NCBI RefSeq assembly: GCF_003255815.1
Contig: NC_037689.1
Location: 49,200,644 to 49,264,643 of the forward strand
DNA length: 64,000 nucleotides
Direction: 5' to 3'
Source of the DNA: Theropithecus gelada
Taxonomy: Eukaryota; Chordata; Mammalia; Primates; Cercopithecidae
Below the pieces are notes generated by a model that searched no databases, was not told where the DNA came from, and was given only the letters and a program-made list of their open reading frames with translations. Each line of letters starts with the position of its first letter. Positions within the stretch are counted from its first letter, which is position 1. The translations under genes were made by a program, and so were the position numbers. Positions 46,872 through 60,230 of the stretch are shown in pieces.

Positions 46872-49800
46872 ATGACAGGATCAAATTCACACATTACAAT
46901 ATTAACCTTACATGTAAATAGGCTAAATGCCCCAATTAAAAGACACAGACTGGCAAATTGGATAAAGAGTCAAGATCTAATGATGTGCTGTGTTCAGGAG
47001 ACCCATCTCACACGCAGTGACACACATAGGATCAAAATAAAGGGATGGAGGAAGATTTACCAAGCAAATGGAAAGGAAAAAAAAAGCAGGGGATGCAATC
47101 CTAGTCTCTGATAAAACAGACTTTAAACCAACAAACATCAAAAAAGACAAGGCCATTACATAATGGTAAAGGGATCAATGCAACAAGAAGAGCTAACTAT
47201 CCTAAATACATATATTATATATATATATATATACACACCACACACACACCCAATACAGGAACACCCAGGTTCACAAAGCAAGTTATTAGAAACCTACAAA
47301 GAGACTTAGAATCCCACACAATAATAGTGGGAGACTTTAACACCCTACTGTCAATATTAGAAACTAGATCAACAAGACAGAAAATTAACAAGGATATTCA
47401 GGACTTGAACTCAGCTCTGGACCAAGTGGACCTAATAGACATCCACAGAACTCTCCAAACCAATTCAGCAGAATATACATTCTCAGCTCCACATCACAGT
47501 TATTCTAAAATTGACCACATAATTGGAAGTAAAACACTTCTCAGCAAATGCAAAAGAATGGAAATCATAACAAACAGTCTCTCAGACCACAGTGCAATCA
47601 ACTTAGAACTCACGATTAAGAAACTCACTCAAAACTGCACAACTACATGGAAACTAAACAACCTGCTCCTGTATGACTACTAGGTAGATAACAAAATTAA
47701 GGCAGAAATAAATAAGTTCTTTGAAACCAATGAGAACAAGGACACAACATACCAGAATCTCTGGGACACAACTAAAGCAGTGTTTAGAGGGAAATTTATA
47801 GCACCAAATGCTCACAATAGAAAGTGGGAAAGATCTAAAATCAACACCCTAACATCACAATTAAAAGAATTAGAGAAGCAAGAGCAAACAAATTCAAAAG
47901 CTAGCAGAAAACAAGAAATAACTAAGATCAGAGCAGAACTGAAGGAGATAGAGGCATGAAAAACCCTTCAAAAAATCAATGAATTCAGGAGCTGGCTTTT
48001 TAAAAAGATTAACAAAACAGACCACTAGCCAGACTAATAAAGAAAAGAGAGAAGAATCAAATAAACACAATTAAAAAGTGATAAAAAGGAGATCACCATT
48101 GATCCCATAGAAATACAAACTACCATCAGAGAATACTGTAAACAACTCTACAAAAATAAACTAGAAAATCTAGAAGAAATTGATAAGTTCTTGGACACAT
48201 ACACCCTCCCAAGACTAAACGAGGAAGAAGTAGAATCCCTGAATAGACCAATAACAAGTTCTGAAACTGAGGCAATAATTAATAGCCTACCAACCAAAAA
48301 AAGTCCAGGACCAGATGGATTCACAGCCGAATTCTACCAGAGGTACAAGGAGGAGCTGGTACCATTCCTTCTGAAACTATTCCAAACAATAGAAAAAGAG
48401 GGACTCTTCCCTAACTCATATTATGAGGCCAGCATTATTCTGATACCAAAATCTGGCAGAGACACAACAAAAAAAAAAAGAAAATTTTAGGCCAATATTC
48501 CTAATGAACATCAATGCAAAAATCCTCAATAAAATACTGGCAAAATGAATCCAGCAGCACATCAAAAAGCTTATCCATCACAATCAAGTTGGTTTCATCC
48601 CTGGGATGCAAAGCTGGTTCAACATATGCAAATCAATAAATGTAATCCATCACATAAACAGAAGCAATGACAAAAACCACATGATTATCTCAATAGATGC
48701 AGAAAAGGCCTTCAAAAAAATTCAACACCCCTTCATGCTAAAAACTCTCAAAAAACTAGGTATTGATGGAATGTATCTCAAAATAATAAGAGTTATTTAT
48801 GAAAAACCCACAGCCAATATCATACTGAATGGGCAAATGCTGGAAGCATTCCCTTTGAAAACCAGCACAAGACAAGGATGCCCCTTCTCACCACTCCTAT
48901 TCAACATACTATTGGAAGTTCTGGCCAGGGAAATCAGGCAAGAGAAATAAAGAGTATTCAAACAGGAAGAGAGGAAGTCAAATGTCTCTGTTTGAAGAAG
49001 ACATGATTGTATGTTTAGAAAATCCCATCTTCCCAGCCCAAAAGCTCCTTAAGCTAATAAGCAACTTCAACAAAGTCTCAGGATACAAAATCAATGTGCA
49101 AAAATCACAAGCTTTCCTATACAGCAATAATAGATCAACAGAGAGCCAAATCATGAATGAACTTCCATTCACAATTGTTTCAAAGACAATAAAATACCTA
49201 GGAATCCAACTTACAAGGGATGTAAAGGACCTCTTCAAGGAGAACTACAAACTACTCCTCAACGAAATAAAAGAGGACACAAACAAATGGAAGAACATTC
49301 CATGCTCATGGATAGAAAGAATCAATATCGTGAAAATGGCCATACTGCCCAAGATAATTTATAGATTCAATGCCATCCCCATTAAGCTACCAATGACTTT
49401 CTCCACGGAATTGGATAAAACTACTTTAAAGTTCATATGGAACCAAAAAGGAACCTGCATTGCCAAGACAACCCTAAGCCGAAAGAACAAAGCTGGAGGC
49501 ATCACGCTACCTGACTTGAAACTATATTACAAGACTACAGTAACCAAAACAGTATGGTACTGGTACTAAAACAGATATAGAGACCAATGGAACAGAACAG
49601 AGGCCTCAGAAATAACACCACACATCTACAATCATTTGATCTTTGACAAACCTGACAAAAACAAGCAATGTGAAAGGATTCCCTATTTAATAAATGGGGT
49701 TGGGAGAACTGGCTAGCCATATACAGAAAACTGAAACTGTACCCCTTCCTTACAGCTTATACAAAAATTAACTCAAGATGGATTAGAGACTTAAACATAA

Positions 49801-50711
49801 GGCCTAAAATTGTAAAATCCCTAGAAGAAAACCTAGGCAATACCATTCAGGACATAGGCATGGGCAAAGACTTCATGAGTAAAACACCAAAAGCAATGGC
49901 AACAAATGCCAAAATTGACAAATTTGGTCTAATTAAACTAAAGAGCTTCTGCACAGCAAAAGAAACTATCATCTGAGTGAACAGGCAACCTACAGAATAG
50001 GAAAAACTGTCTGCAATCTATCCATCTGACAAAGGGCTAATATCCAGAAATCTACAAGGAACTTAAGCAAATTTACAAGAAAAAAAAACCCCATCAAAAA
50101 ATGGGTGAAGGATATGAACAGACACTTCTCAAAAGAAAATATTTATGCGGCCAACATATAAAAAAAGCTCATCATCACTAGTCACTAGGGAAATGCAAAT
50201 CAAAACCCACAATGAGATACCATCTCACACCAGTTAGAATGGCGATCATTAAAAAGTCAGGAAACAACAGGTGATGGAGAGGATATAGAGAAATAAGAAT
50301 GCTTTTACACTGTTGGTGGGAGTGTAAATTAGTTCAACCATTGTGGAAGACAGTGTGGTGATCCTCAAGGATCTAGAACCAGAAATACTATATGACCCAG
50401 CAATCCCATTACTGGGTATATACCTAAAGGATTATAAATCATTCTACTATAAAGACACACGCACACATATATTTATTGCAGCACTGTTCACAATAGCAAA
50501 GACTTGGAACCAATCCAAATGCCCATCGATGATAGACTGGATAAAGAAAGTGTGGCATATATATACCATGGAATACTATGCAGCCATAAAAAAGAATGAG
50601 TTCATTTTCTTTGCAGGGACATGGATGAAGTTGGAAACCATAATTCTCAGCAAACTAACACAGGAACAGAAAACCAAACACCACAAGTTCTCACTCATAA
50701 GTGAGAGGTGA
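46872..50711 (+). pseudogene. ORF2: L1 ORF2, broken at many points
   Basis: Opens MTGSNSHITILTLHVN. The endonuclease part is cut by a frameshift near 47100 and by a microsatellite at 47205-47249, then resumes at MGDFNTLLS (47327) and SDHSAIN. RT pieces are SPGPDGFTAEFYQ (48191-48490), ISIDAEKAFKKIQ (48606-48950) and SLFEEDMIV (48982), where the catalytic FADD box reads FEED. Then come LPMTFSTELDKTTLKFIW and, after more stops, a C-terminal frame (50343-50711) ending FSLISER. Not functional. It is useful as an internal reference for the region missing from the L1s at 13404 and 60225. Confidence 0.9.
47205..47249. repeat. (TA)n-(CA)n microsatellite grown inside L1 ORF2
   Basis: 'acatatattatatatatata' then 'tacacaccacacacacaccc' lies where other L1s have a short atatatgcaccc before 'aatacaggaacacccaggtt'. 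The L1 sequence itself provided the seed. Confidence 0.88.
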
Positions 50712-50935
50712 ACAATGAGAACACATGGGCACAGGGAGGGGAACGTCACACAGTGGGACCTGTCAGGGGTTGGGGGACTAGAGGAGGGATAGCATTAGGA
50801 GATATATCTAACGTAGATGACGGGTTGATGGGTGCAGCAAACCACCATGGCACTTGTATACCTATGTAACAAACCTACACATCCTGCACATGTATCCCAG
50901 AACTTAAAGTATAATAATAAAAAAATCTAAAAATA

Positions 50936-52449
50936 AATAAAAATATTACATTTTACTAAATAAAAAAACGCCCCACTGTTCATTTTGCTATGAAACCAGA
51001 GTCCACTTAAGAAGAGAGAGATTAGAGAACAGGCAGATCAAATTGTTCTCTCAAGAAATTAGAAGTGTGTGTGTGTGTGTGTGCACACCTGTGCACATGT
51101 GCTTGTGGTGATTACTATTCGCTATTTCTTTGGTTCACCTTGTATTTTCCAAGCTCAAACCCTGTATTCATGTTTTTCCTAGGTTAGGATGTCTTTTCCC
51201 TACACTTACCTGTCTTTGAAAACCCACATAAAGAGTCATCCCTGTGTGAAAGTTTCCTGGGGGCTTTTTGTTTGTTCCAAGCTCTAGTACCTGCAGCAAG
51301 TAGGTATTCAAAATTGTTTGCATAATAAATAAGAGAAACATCCCAGGTAGGAGTAATCATGCTCTTCCTTTTGGTTCCTCGTTAGATATTACAAATATAC
51401 TTGTTCCAATTAGTGGCATACTTATTGTAGCCGAAATTAAACTATCTGAAGAAACAAGGTCCACTTTTGATGTATGTTTGATATTTATTTGATATTTGAA
51501 TAAAGAAATTATCTTCCCAAATCTGATTTTTATTTAAGTGGTGACATGTGTTCTTTTTAAAAACTTACCTGTCCATAGAACAAAGACCTATACATCAATA
51601 ATCTCTAAAGTCCTTGGTTGTAATGAGGAACAAAAGATCATATAACTTTAAAGTGACTGGAACAGTGTCTGTTGCTCTTATTTTTGTGGTTTTCCTATTC
51701 TAGCTATAATATTCCAAGATCTGTTATTGATTGTATAAATTACACATTTTTGTATTTGATTTTCAAGGTCAGCATGTATTAGACATGATGGAATAATAGA
51801 ACTAGCTTAGAAAAAGACCTGTCTAGTTCAAATTCCACTTGAGCCACTCACTAGCAATATGACTTTGGGCAAGTTGCTCAACTACACTGAACCTCTGTGC
51901 CCAATTGATAAAATTGAAGCACTGATAATTACTTTTAAGGGGATTAAATATTACACACACACACACACACACATATATACATACACACACACACACATAT
52001 ATATCACATAGAAATGTGCTAAGCACTTAGATTTTTAATTACAGGTAACCGATTGTAACTAATTATATTATTCAAATGTATAAATATATTCCATCTTTAA
52101 CAGCAAAGGACATGTTAACACAGATATATAAAATAGAATAGATTTTAATTTCCTAATTATAAAACCCAGGAGATTGGTTAAATAACTTATATATACTGAT
52201 ACAATAAAATTATACTCAATTATTAAAAATGTAGGTTTAGCAATATATTTTATAACGTGGAAATTTGAACAATGGATCACTGACACAAAAAACTTACAAT
52301 GTAGGAATTATAATAATGATTCTAATTTTTAAATTTTATATGCTTTTATACATATCTGTATTTATCTTTGTGTGTGTGTATATATGATTGGATATAGATG
52401 GATTTGTATATATACCCATATTATGGAGGATATATATACAATCAATAGC
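50936..52449. other. Intergenic DNA with microsatellites, no gene seen
   Basis: (GT)n at about 51066-51084, (CA)n/(TA)n at about 51953-52004, and TG/TA runs at about 52370-52440. No ORF above about 75 codons with recognisable content. Confidence 0.6.
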
Positions 52450-52862
52450 AACAGGAGGCAGCCAGATGCCTAGACAGACAGGGGTGGGTACCTCTCCTCA
52501 AAGGTGAAACCTCTCCTCAAAGCTGAAGACAGTTTAAAGCCTGAAAGCCAAGCTGCAAGCTAAATCCTTGGACTGGATTCTATACCTGCCCTTTCCTAAT
52601 TGGTTTTCTAAACTGTCATACTCACCACTAAGTGGGATCTTCACTTTAACCTTTTTTGCATACTCACAAACCAATCAGCATGCACACCCATCCTGTGCCT
52701 ATAAAGACCCCAGACTCAGTTGGTACAGAGAAGACGGCCTGACTTTGAGGAGACAATGAGACTTTGGGGAAGATGACCTGCCCTTCTTCTTGTCCCCTCT
52801 TCAGCTCCCCTCTCTGGTGAGAGCTGTTATTATTACTCAATAAAATTCTCCACCTTCACCAT

Positions 52863-52914
<52 letters not shown>

Positions 52915-52920
52915 NNNNNN

Positions 52921-52967
<47 letters not shown>
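52450..52967 (+). repeat. ERV LTR-like sequence ending in long poly(A) with an assembly gap
   Basis: CCAAT-like 'aaaccaatcagcatgca' (about 52668-52684), TATA-like 'gcctataaagacccc' (about 52696-52710), and the polyadenylation signal in 'ctcaataaaattctcc' (about 52836-52851). Then 'cttcaccatc' leads directly into more than 50 A, six N (52915-52920) and about 47 more A. The layout is U3-R ending at the cleavage site. It resembles class I LTRs of the LTR12/PRIMA4 kind, but the family is uncertain. A poly(A) at the R end suggests a retrotransposed ERV transcript. No TSD was found. Confidence 0.6.
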
Positions 52968-52968
<1 letters not shown>

Positions 52969-54729
52969 AGATAACAAGATCCATGTAGTTATCCAAACAG
53001 AGCACAGCTGTATGAACATCACTCAGATGGAGAATGAAACACTGTTAGATTTCCAGAATAAAGGAGGCAAATCCTTTTTGCTACCTCCCATCCTTATGCT
53101 TTTCCTTTTTCCCATAATTAACCACTACTCTGACTTCTAACACTATAAACTGATTTTGCTTGTTCTAAAGGAAAGGAATTAACAGAATAACAGGCCTGTA
53201 ACTATTTTTTCTCTACCTGGAATGCCAGGTGGGAGTAAATGACTTCCTTGTAAAAGTACTAATGACATTGATGATAACTCCTTGTAAACAAGAATAGTCA
53301 CTGTTTTAACAAAGCATAACTTGTCTGTCTAGGTTGTTTAAATAAACCTGGAAAGGCAGACTTCAGGAGTGGATACGTGAGGATCCAGTTGGATACGACT
53401 CCCTGTGAAACAATTATTTAACCAGTAAATATTTTATTTTAAACACATTTAAAGTCTCTGGAAATTAATCTAAGGGCATATAGAAAATGAAGAAACAATA
53501 TTCAATGAAATTTGAATCTTGGAAAGGACAGCAAGAGTCTGTGCTGTCTGAGCTAAGATGTGCTCTCCTGCACTCTCCTCCCAGCTCCCTACTACAAAAT
53601 CTCTACTGCAGAAGGTGTGGCCAAGAATATAATCACTCCTTCTCTGCCCAGCATCCAAAGTAGGGCTCCAATTTCACTGTAGAAGGAAAGGCTGCCTAGG
53701 ATTTTCATTCACCCACTTCTCTACAAGCTCCCTGTTGAAGAAGTTCCATTCCAGGCAAGCACAGTCAAGATAACTGGAGTGTATTTCCTTCACCCAGACC
53801 CCACTTTAGGACATCAGCTCTGTCTCAGGAGCAAGAGACTGCTGATCCTGGGCCCTGATAATTTCTTTCTCACTGTCTGGCTTTTGGGGCAGATGCTGTG
53901 TGATGGAAAAGGAAAATCAAGAGGACTAGGTGCTACCACCTTCCCCAACCAGTGCCCACTCACAGACCAGAAATATCACTCTGGGAAATGTAGGTTTATA
54001 TTCTCCGCCTGAGCTAAGATGTAGTAGTGGTAAAGTTTTGCCTTGGGGAAAAGCAGGCTGTGAGGATTAGTATCTTAGCAGCTCTGCCTGAGAATACTGC
54101 TTTTACTTGGGACAGAATTCGGAGAGTTCATGCTTAAGGGCTTCAAAAACTGGCAATGTTGGTGGTGACTTATTAAGAAGGGACTGGTGGCCTCATGGAA
54201 GTAGTAGCAACAAGGGAGATAGAAGAGTAGCCAAAAATTTAACAGAAAGAACCAGAAAAAGAGATGGCAATTAAGGGCCCCTTTTGGGATCACACTTATC
54301 CCAGGGGGTCCAGAAGGTTATTTGCATACAGTAGGCTTCATCTACTCAGAAGTTATTAGAGTAGTATGTTGAGGAGAACGAGTTCCCAAATCACAAGTGG
54401 ATCCATCAGCAAAGGGCAGAGAGCATTAATGGCTCAAGGTACTAAGCATAATCTCTGATGAATCACTGGCTGAATAGTAAGTTATGTTGACACCGGGTGA
54501 CTCTAGTGAAGCCGGGCTTAAAAATAAAATCACACTCAGTCTGTTCTTTCCAATAGTAAAAGAAAACATAAAACTTTGAACTTAGAACCATGAAAGCAGT
54601 CTAGAAGCCATAAACAGATCCAAAGTTAAAGGTTGAACATATTTCTGCTTCAGGGGCTTAAATGCACCCTTTGACCAATAAGTGTCTTATGCTGACCAAG
54701 AGAGGACCCCTAGGAAGCCAGGCTAAAAC
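52968..54729. other. Unassigned sequence, no gene seen
   Basis: Short frames only (up to 77 codons). About 53040-53165 ('acctcccatccttatgcttt', 'taaccactactctgacttct') has the flavour of an old LINE 3' end but is not assignable. Confidence 0.45.
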
Positions 54730-55084
54730 ATAAAAACATGGAGAAAGTCTGAGCAAGGATATCAAAAGCTGCACACTGCAGTGGAAACAGACCTCAGAAA
54801 ATTATTCCAATCAAGTCACCAAACAAACACCAAGAAGTCTGTGTGGGGATCAGTATACAGATTTGCTAAATTATATTGCCTTATATGCCCAGTTTTTAAC
54901 AATGAGACATGTAAAGGAACAGGAAAGTGACACATACACAGGATGAAAGGCAAGCAATAGAAGCTGTCTTTGAGGGAAAGCACATGTTCACATAGAAGAA
55001 AAAGAATTCAAAACAGCTATTATAAATATGTTCAAGGAACTAAAAAAAAAAAAAATCACGTTTAAACAATAAGAGGAACACTCA

Positions 55085-55262
55085 TTAAACATTCCCAGTT
55101 CCCACCTCCACCCCGACTATCCTTCCCAGCCTCTGGTAACCCTCCTTCTACTCTTTATCTCCATGAGTTTAATTGTTTTAATTTTCAGCTCCCACAAATA
55201 AGTGAGAACATGTGAAGTTTGTCTTTCTGTGCCTGGCTTATTTCACTTGAAATAATGACCTC
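55085..55262 (-). mobile_element. L1 3'-end fragment, antisense to its host L1M
   Basis: 'cagctcccacaaataagtga', 'gaacatgtgaagtttgtctt' and 'ttcacttgaaataatgacct' read on the minus strand as a typical L1 3' terminal segment. It lies within the ancient plus-strand L1M. Confidence 0.65.
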
Positions 55263-56184
55263 TGATAACGACGATACACTGAATAGCAAATGAAAACAAA
55301 TTTGGACTTAAATAGGGAAATACTTTAATTAGAAAGAAAGTTTACTATAATAGGGAGAACACGCTGATTCAAAAATCTGCAATTGGCTCAAAAGTCAACA
55401 GAAAATGGGTTTTGTTTTATAAGGTAAAGGAGAATGCAAGCAGAGAAAAGCAGGCATTTCGGAAGAGAATCTGGACAAACAAGAGGAAAATACCAGTGAG
55501 GTCTGACAAAAAAATGGTCGTGGTTTTGCTGTGGTCAGTTGATTCATAGGATAAGTTAATAAAGGGACACATTCCTCTTTTGTCTTCCTTCCTTTTTTTT
55601 TTTTTTGTTTTTGTGCTTGCTAGATCTGGGGGCAACCAGAATTAGGGGATATTAAGAAAGAGAGAAGTTCAACTAGAGTTTGGTCAAGACAAAGCAGAGG
55701 AAAAGAAATGGAGAATTGGGAACAGTGGGTAAAGTATATTGATAAAGATCTACAAATAGATTTTAAAAAACCAAACTGAAATTCTGGAGTAAAACACTAT
55801 GGTAAACAAATTGAAAAATTTACTAGTGGGAGCTCAAAAGTAGATGTGAGGTGACAGAAGAAAGGATCTGCAAACTTAAGGATAAACCAATAGAAATTAC
55901 ATAAACTGAAGATCGGAAAGAAAAAAATGAATGAAGAAACACGAACAAAGCCTCATAGAAATGTGGGACGCCATCAAGAACAACATACACAGAATGCCAG
56001 AAGGAGAGGCAAGAGAGAACAAGACAGAAAATATATTCAAAAGATTAATAGCTGAAAACTTCCCATATTTGATGAAAAACATTAACCTATACATACAAGA
56101 AGCACAATTAACTCCAAGGAGAATAAATTCAGGGAGATTCACATGAAGAGACATAATAGTCAAAAAGCAAAAAGTTGAATGCCA

Positions 56185-56492
56185 GGCTGGGCGCAGTGGC
56201 TCATGCCTGTAATCCCAACACTTTGGGAGGCTAAAAGGACGGAACATTTGAGCCCAAGGAGTTTGAGTCCAGCCTGGGCAACTAAGTGGGACCCCGTCTC
56301 TACAAAAAATACAAAAATTAGTCAGGTGTGGTGGCTTGTGCCTGTATCCCAGTCACCTGGGAGGCTGAAGTGAGAGGACTGCTTGTGCCTAGGAGGCAGA
56401 GGTTGCACTGAGCCAAGATTGGGCCACTTCACTCCAGCCTGGGCAATGAGACTTTGTCTCAAAAAATAAATAAATAAATAAATAAAAGAAGA
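56185..56492 (+). mobile_element. Alu SINE with TSD (older J/S type)
   Basis: Full dimeric Alu ending in a taaa-repeat tail. The 16-bp TSD 'aaaaagttgaatgcca' at 56169-56184 and 56493-56508 shows insertion into the ancient L1M ORF1. Confidence 0.95.
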
Positions 56493-56945
56493 AAAAAGTT
56501 GAATGCCAAAAATAAAGAGAAAATACTAAAAGCAGAAAGAGAGAAAAGAATCATCATGTACGAGTGTACATCAATAAGATCAATAGTTTACTTTCCATGA
56601 GAAACGCTGTCAGAATGTGGTGGGACAGCATATTCAAAGTGCTGAAAGAAAAACAAGAAAACAAAGTGACAAGCAAGATCTTTATATTCAGCAAAGCTGT
56701 CTCAAAATGAAGGCAAAATTAAGACATCCTCAGATTAAAGAAAAAAATTGAAAGATTTGTTGCTATGAATCCTGCAATATAAGACATTGTAAAAGAAGTT
56801 CTTCAGCATGAAAGCAGTGACAGCAAACATCAATTAAAGTCCATATGACACAAACAAAGATCTCCATTAGGCAATAATAAACAAAGTATAATTACATACT
56901 GACATACCTTTCTGATCAAAACTCATTTAAAGAGCAATTGTATAA

Positions 56946-57010
56946 AACAATATATATGATATATATTATATTATATATATGACTATATATAATATTTTAT
57001 ATATATAATT
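56946..57010. repeat. (TA)n-rich tract
   Basis: Repeated atatat blocks that can fold on themselves, within the ancient L1M between ORF1 and ORF2. Confidence 0.8.
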
Positions 57011-60000
57011 GTATTTTCTGGCATATAACATATACAAATATAGTGTAGTTGACTAAAAAACACAAAGGAGAAAGTTGAGAGTGAAGCCATATTGTTGTAA
57101 TGAGATGAAACCAGATGATAACAGAAATTCATAGGAAGAAATGGCACATAAGTTTAACATAAAATAAAACAAACACTATAAACATATTTGCATTTTCTTT
57201 TCACTGTCTTCTTCAATAGATCTATAATTATATGAAGAAATAATTATAGCAATGCATTGTTTGGTATATAACATATATGGACATACTACATATAAAAATA
57301 ATAGCACATAAAAGTGGGTGGGAATGGAGTTATATAGAAGTAAAGGTTCCATATTTTACAGGGATTAATTTATTACATATCTGATATTGATTCTCATAAG
57401 ATTTATATTGGAAGAAAATAATCCAAAAATATGATAAAATCATTAGAGGAATTGAAATTGTACATTAAAATAATGTATACTTAATACAAATAAAATAGTA
57501 AGGGAGAAACAGAGGAACAAAATAGTCATGAGCCATTTAGAAACAAACAAAAACAAAGTGGCAGATGTAAATCCAACCATATTAAGAATATATGTGAATG
57601 AATTAAACAACCTAAGCAAAAGGGAAATATTGTCAAACTATATTTAAAAAAAGACACATTCCATGCTGTCTACAGGAGATACACATTAGTCTCAAAGATA
57701 AAAAGCTTGAAAATAAAATAATGGAAAAGATACACTATACAGAAAGCAACCATAGGAGAGTCAGACTGGCTATATTTCTATCAATAAAAACGAACACTGA
57801 GATAAAAATGTTACAAGATAGGTTATAAAATGGTCAATCACAAAGATTCAACAATTCAAACATATATACCCCTAACGACAAAGCCCCCCAAAAATATCAA
57901 GCAAAAACTAATAGAAATGAGGGGAGAAACAGAATTTCAAAAATGATAGTTGGAGACTTCAATACCTCTCTTTCAATAATGGATAGAAAAACTATGCAGA
58001 TAATCAAGAAGATACACAAGAACTGAAGAACACGAAAATCAACTAGACCTAGAAGATACTGATAAAACATTCCATCTAACAAACAACATTATACACATTA
58101 TTTGCAAGTACACATGGAACATTTTCCAGGATAGATCATATATTAGGCCTTAAAACAAGGCCAAACAGGCTTTAAAAGATTATAATAAAGCAAAATACGT
58201 TTTCTGACTACCAAAGATTTAAATTAGAAAACAATAAAAGAAAGAAAATAGAGAAATGTACAAATATGTAGAAGTTAAACCACATTCAATGAAAGGGCCA
58301 ATGTGTCAAAGAATAAATCACATGTGAAATTTGAAAATCTTTAAGATGAATGAAAACACAAACAAAACACAGCAAAAAATTATGAGATGTAGCTCAACAA
58401 ATAATTAGTGGGAAAATTATAGCTGTAAATATCTATACTAAAAAATCTCAGATAGGCTAACTATAAAATGAGAAAAATAAGAACAAATTAAAACTAACAT
58501 AAGCAAGAGATAGATATAATAAAGATTGAAGCAGAAATAAATAAAACAAACTGGAAACACAATCAAGAAAATCAGTGGAAGCAAAGATTGATTCTTTTAA
58601 ATGATCAACACAATTGATAAGCCCTTTGCTAGACTAACCATGAAAAAAAAGGAAAGACTAAAATAATTAACATAGGGAATTAAACAGAGGATATCACTAT
58701 CAAATTTGCACGAGTGAAAAAATGCTTATAAGGGAATACTGTAAACAATTGCATGCTAAATAGACAAATTCCTAGAACGGCATAAGCTAATAAACTGACT
58801 CAAGAAATAGAAAATCTGAATAGACCTATAACAAATAAAGATACTAAATTCGTAATTTAAAAGCTTCCCAGAAGAGCCCAGATCCAAATGGTTTCACTGG
58901 AAAATTCTACAGAACATTTAAACAAGAATTAACAAACAAGCAATTCTTCATAAAATGTTGCAGAAAAGTGAAGAGGAGGGAGCATTTCCCAACTCAGTAT
59001 TGTATTGTAATGCCAGTATTATCCTGATGTCAAAACCAAGATATCACAAGTACAGATCAATATTTCTTATGAATGTACATGCAACAATCCTCAAGAATAT
59101 ACTAGCGAACTGAATTCAGCAACATTTAAAAAGATTATACACTATGACTAAGTAGGATTATACCAGCAATGGAAGATATATTTACTATCCCCAAATCACC
59201 CAACGTAATATATCATATTAAGAGAACAGAAGACAAAAACCACATGATTATTTTAAAATACACAGAAAAATCATGACAATATCTAACACACTTTCATGAT
59301 AAGAAACAACCAACAACTAGGAATAAAAATGAAATTCCTCAACATGACAAAAGACATCAACAAAAAGCCTACAACTAACATTATACTTGATGAAAAACTG
59401 AATGCCTTCCACCTACTGTCAAAAACAAGACAAATATATGTCCACTCTAACCAATTCTGTTTAATATACTTTAGCAAGAAATAGGTATGTAAGATGTACA
59501 AATTGGAAAGGAAGAAGTAAAATTATCTCTATTTGTAGATGACATTATACTGTATATAGAAAATCCTAAGAAATCCACTAAAAATCTATTAGAACTACTC
59601 GTCAATTTAATCAAGGTAGCAGGATACAAAAAAATATACAAAATCACATTTCTATAAGTGTCAATGAAAAGGAAAAAAATAATTTACAATGGCATCAGAA
59701 GATACTAATATTTAGAAATGTATTCAAAAAACAAATGCACAATTTATGGATTGTAAATCACAAAACACTACAGAAAGAAATTATTAAAGAGATAAATAAA
59801 TGGGATGGGAAAATAACCATGTAAATGGATTCAAAGAATTAATATTTTTATGATAGCTATACACCAATAGGTAAAGAATAGTATTTTCAACAAATGTTTG
59901 TGAGACAACGGGATATCTACAAGCAAAAGAAAGAAGTGTAACCCTTACCTTACATCACACAGAACAATCAACTCAAGTGGATCACAGACCTAAGTATAAG

Positions 60001-60053
60001 GAGGAAAAAAACTCTTGGAAGAAAGCATAGAAATAAATCTTCATAACCTTCAC

Positions 60054-60080
60054 AATTGCTTAACCTAAGGTTAAGCAATT
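60054..60080. repeat. Perfect 12-bp inverted repeat with a 3-nt loop
   Basis: 'aattgcttaacc' (60054-60065), 'taa', 'ggttaagcaatt' (60069-60080). It lies in the ancient L1M ORF2 where related L1s have only one arm. Confidence 0.92.
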
Positions 60081-60230
60081 AGTTATTAGATATGACAGCA
60101 AAAGCACAAGGAATAAGACAGAAGATTGATACACTGCAATTCATCAAAATTGAAAATGTCTTTCCTTCAGAAGACATCATAAAGAAAATGAAAAGACAAC
60201 TGCCTGAATGGGACACAATATTTTTTTTTT

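Larger units (their letters stand above)
44402..50935 (+). mobile_element. Older full-length L1 (L1PA/L1PB age), inactivated
   Basis: Starts near 'gggtagctggcaaaatgacc' and 'cagtctgcagctcccagcaa', an L1P 5' end, and runs 6.5 kb to 'cccagaacttaaagtataat' and an A-rich tail. Parts: 5'UTR (44402-45745), ORF1 (about 45746-46808), ORF2 (46872-50711) and 3'UTR (50712-50905). Stops and frameshifts are scattered through both ORFs. No clear TSD. It contains the RT segment that the two younger L1s lack. Confidence 0.93.
54730..60224 (+). mobile_element. Ancient L1M, 5' part, nested insertions
   Basis: L1-like text in order: 'aagcaatagaagctgtcttt' and 'aaaacagctattataaatat' (5' part of ORF1, about 54950-55030); 'gaacaaagcctcatagaaat' and 'gctgaaaacttcccatattt' (ORF1, 55945-56070); the end of ORF1 at about 56540-56720; then ORF2 with 'ccatgctgtctacaggagat' (57661, endonuclease), 'ggagacttcaatacctctct' (57952, GDFN-type), 'cagatccaaatggtttcact' (58880, RT) and 'tttgtagatgacattatact' (59535, F-VDD RT box). 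Dozens of stops and frameshifts. It continues at 63598 after the young L1 insertion. An unassigned stretch lies at about 55263-55740. Family L1MC/MD/ME-like by age. Confidence 0.82.

Noticed and set aside
57897..58082. Minus-strand frame antisense to the GDFN region of the ancient L1M
   Set aside because: Antisense of old ORF2; hydrophobic by virtue of T-rich complement.
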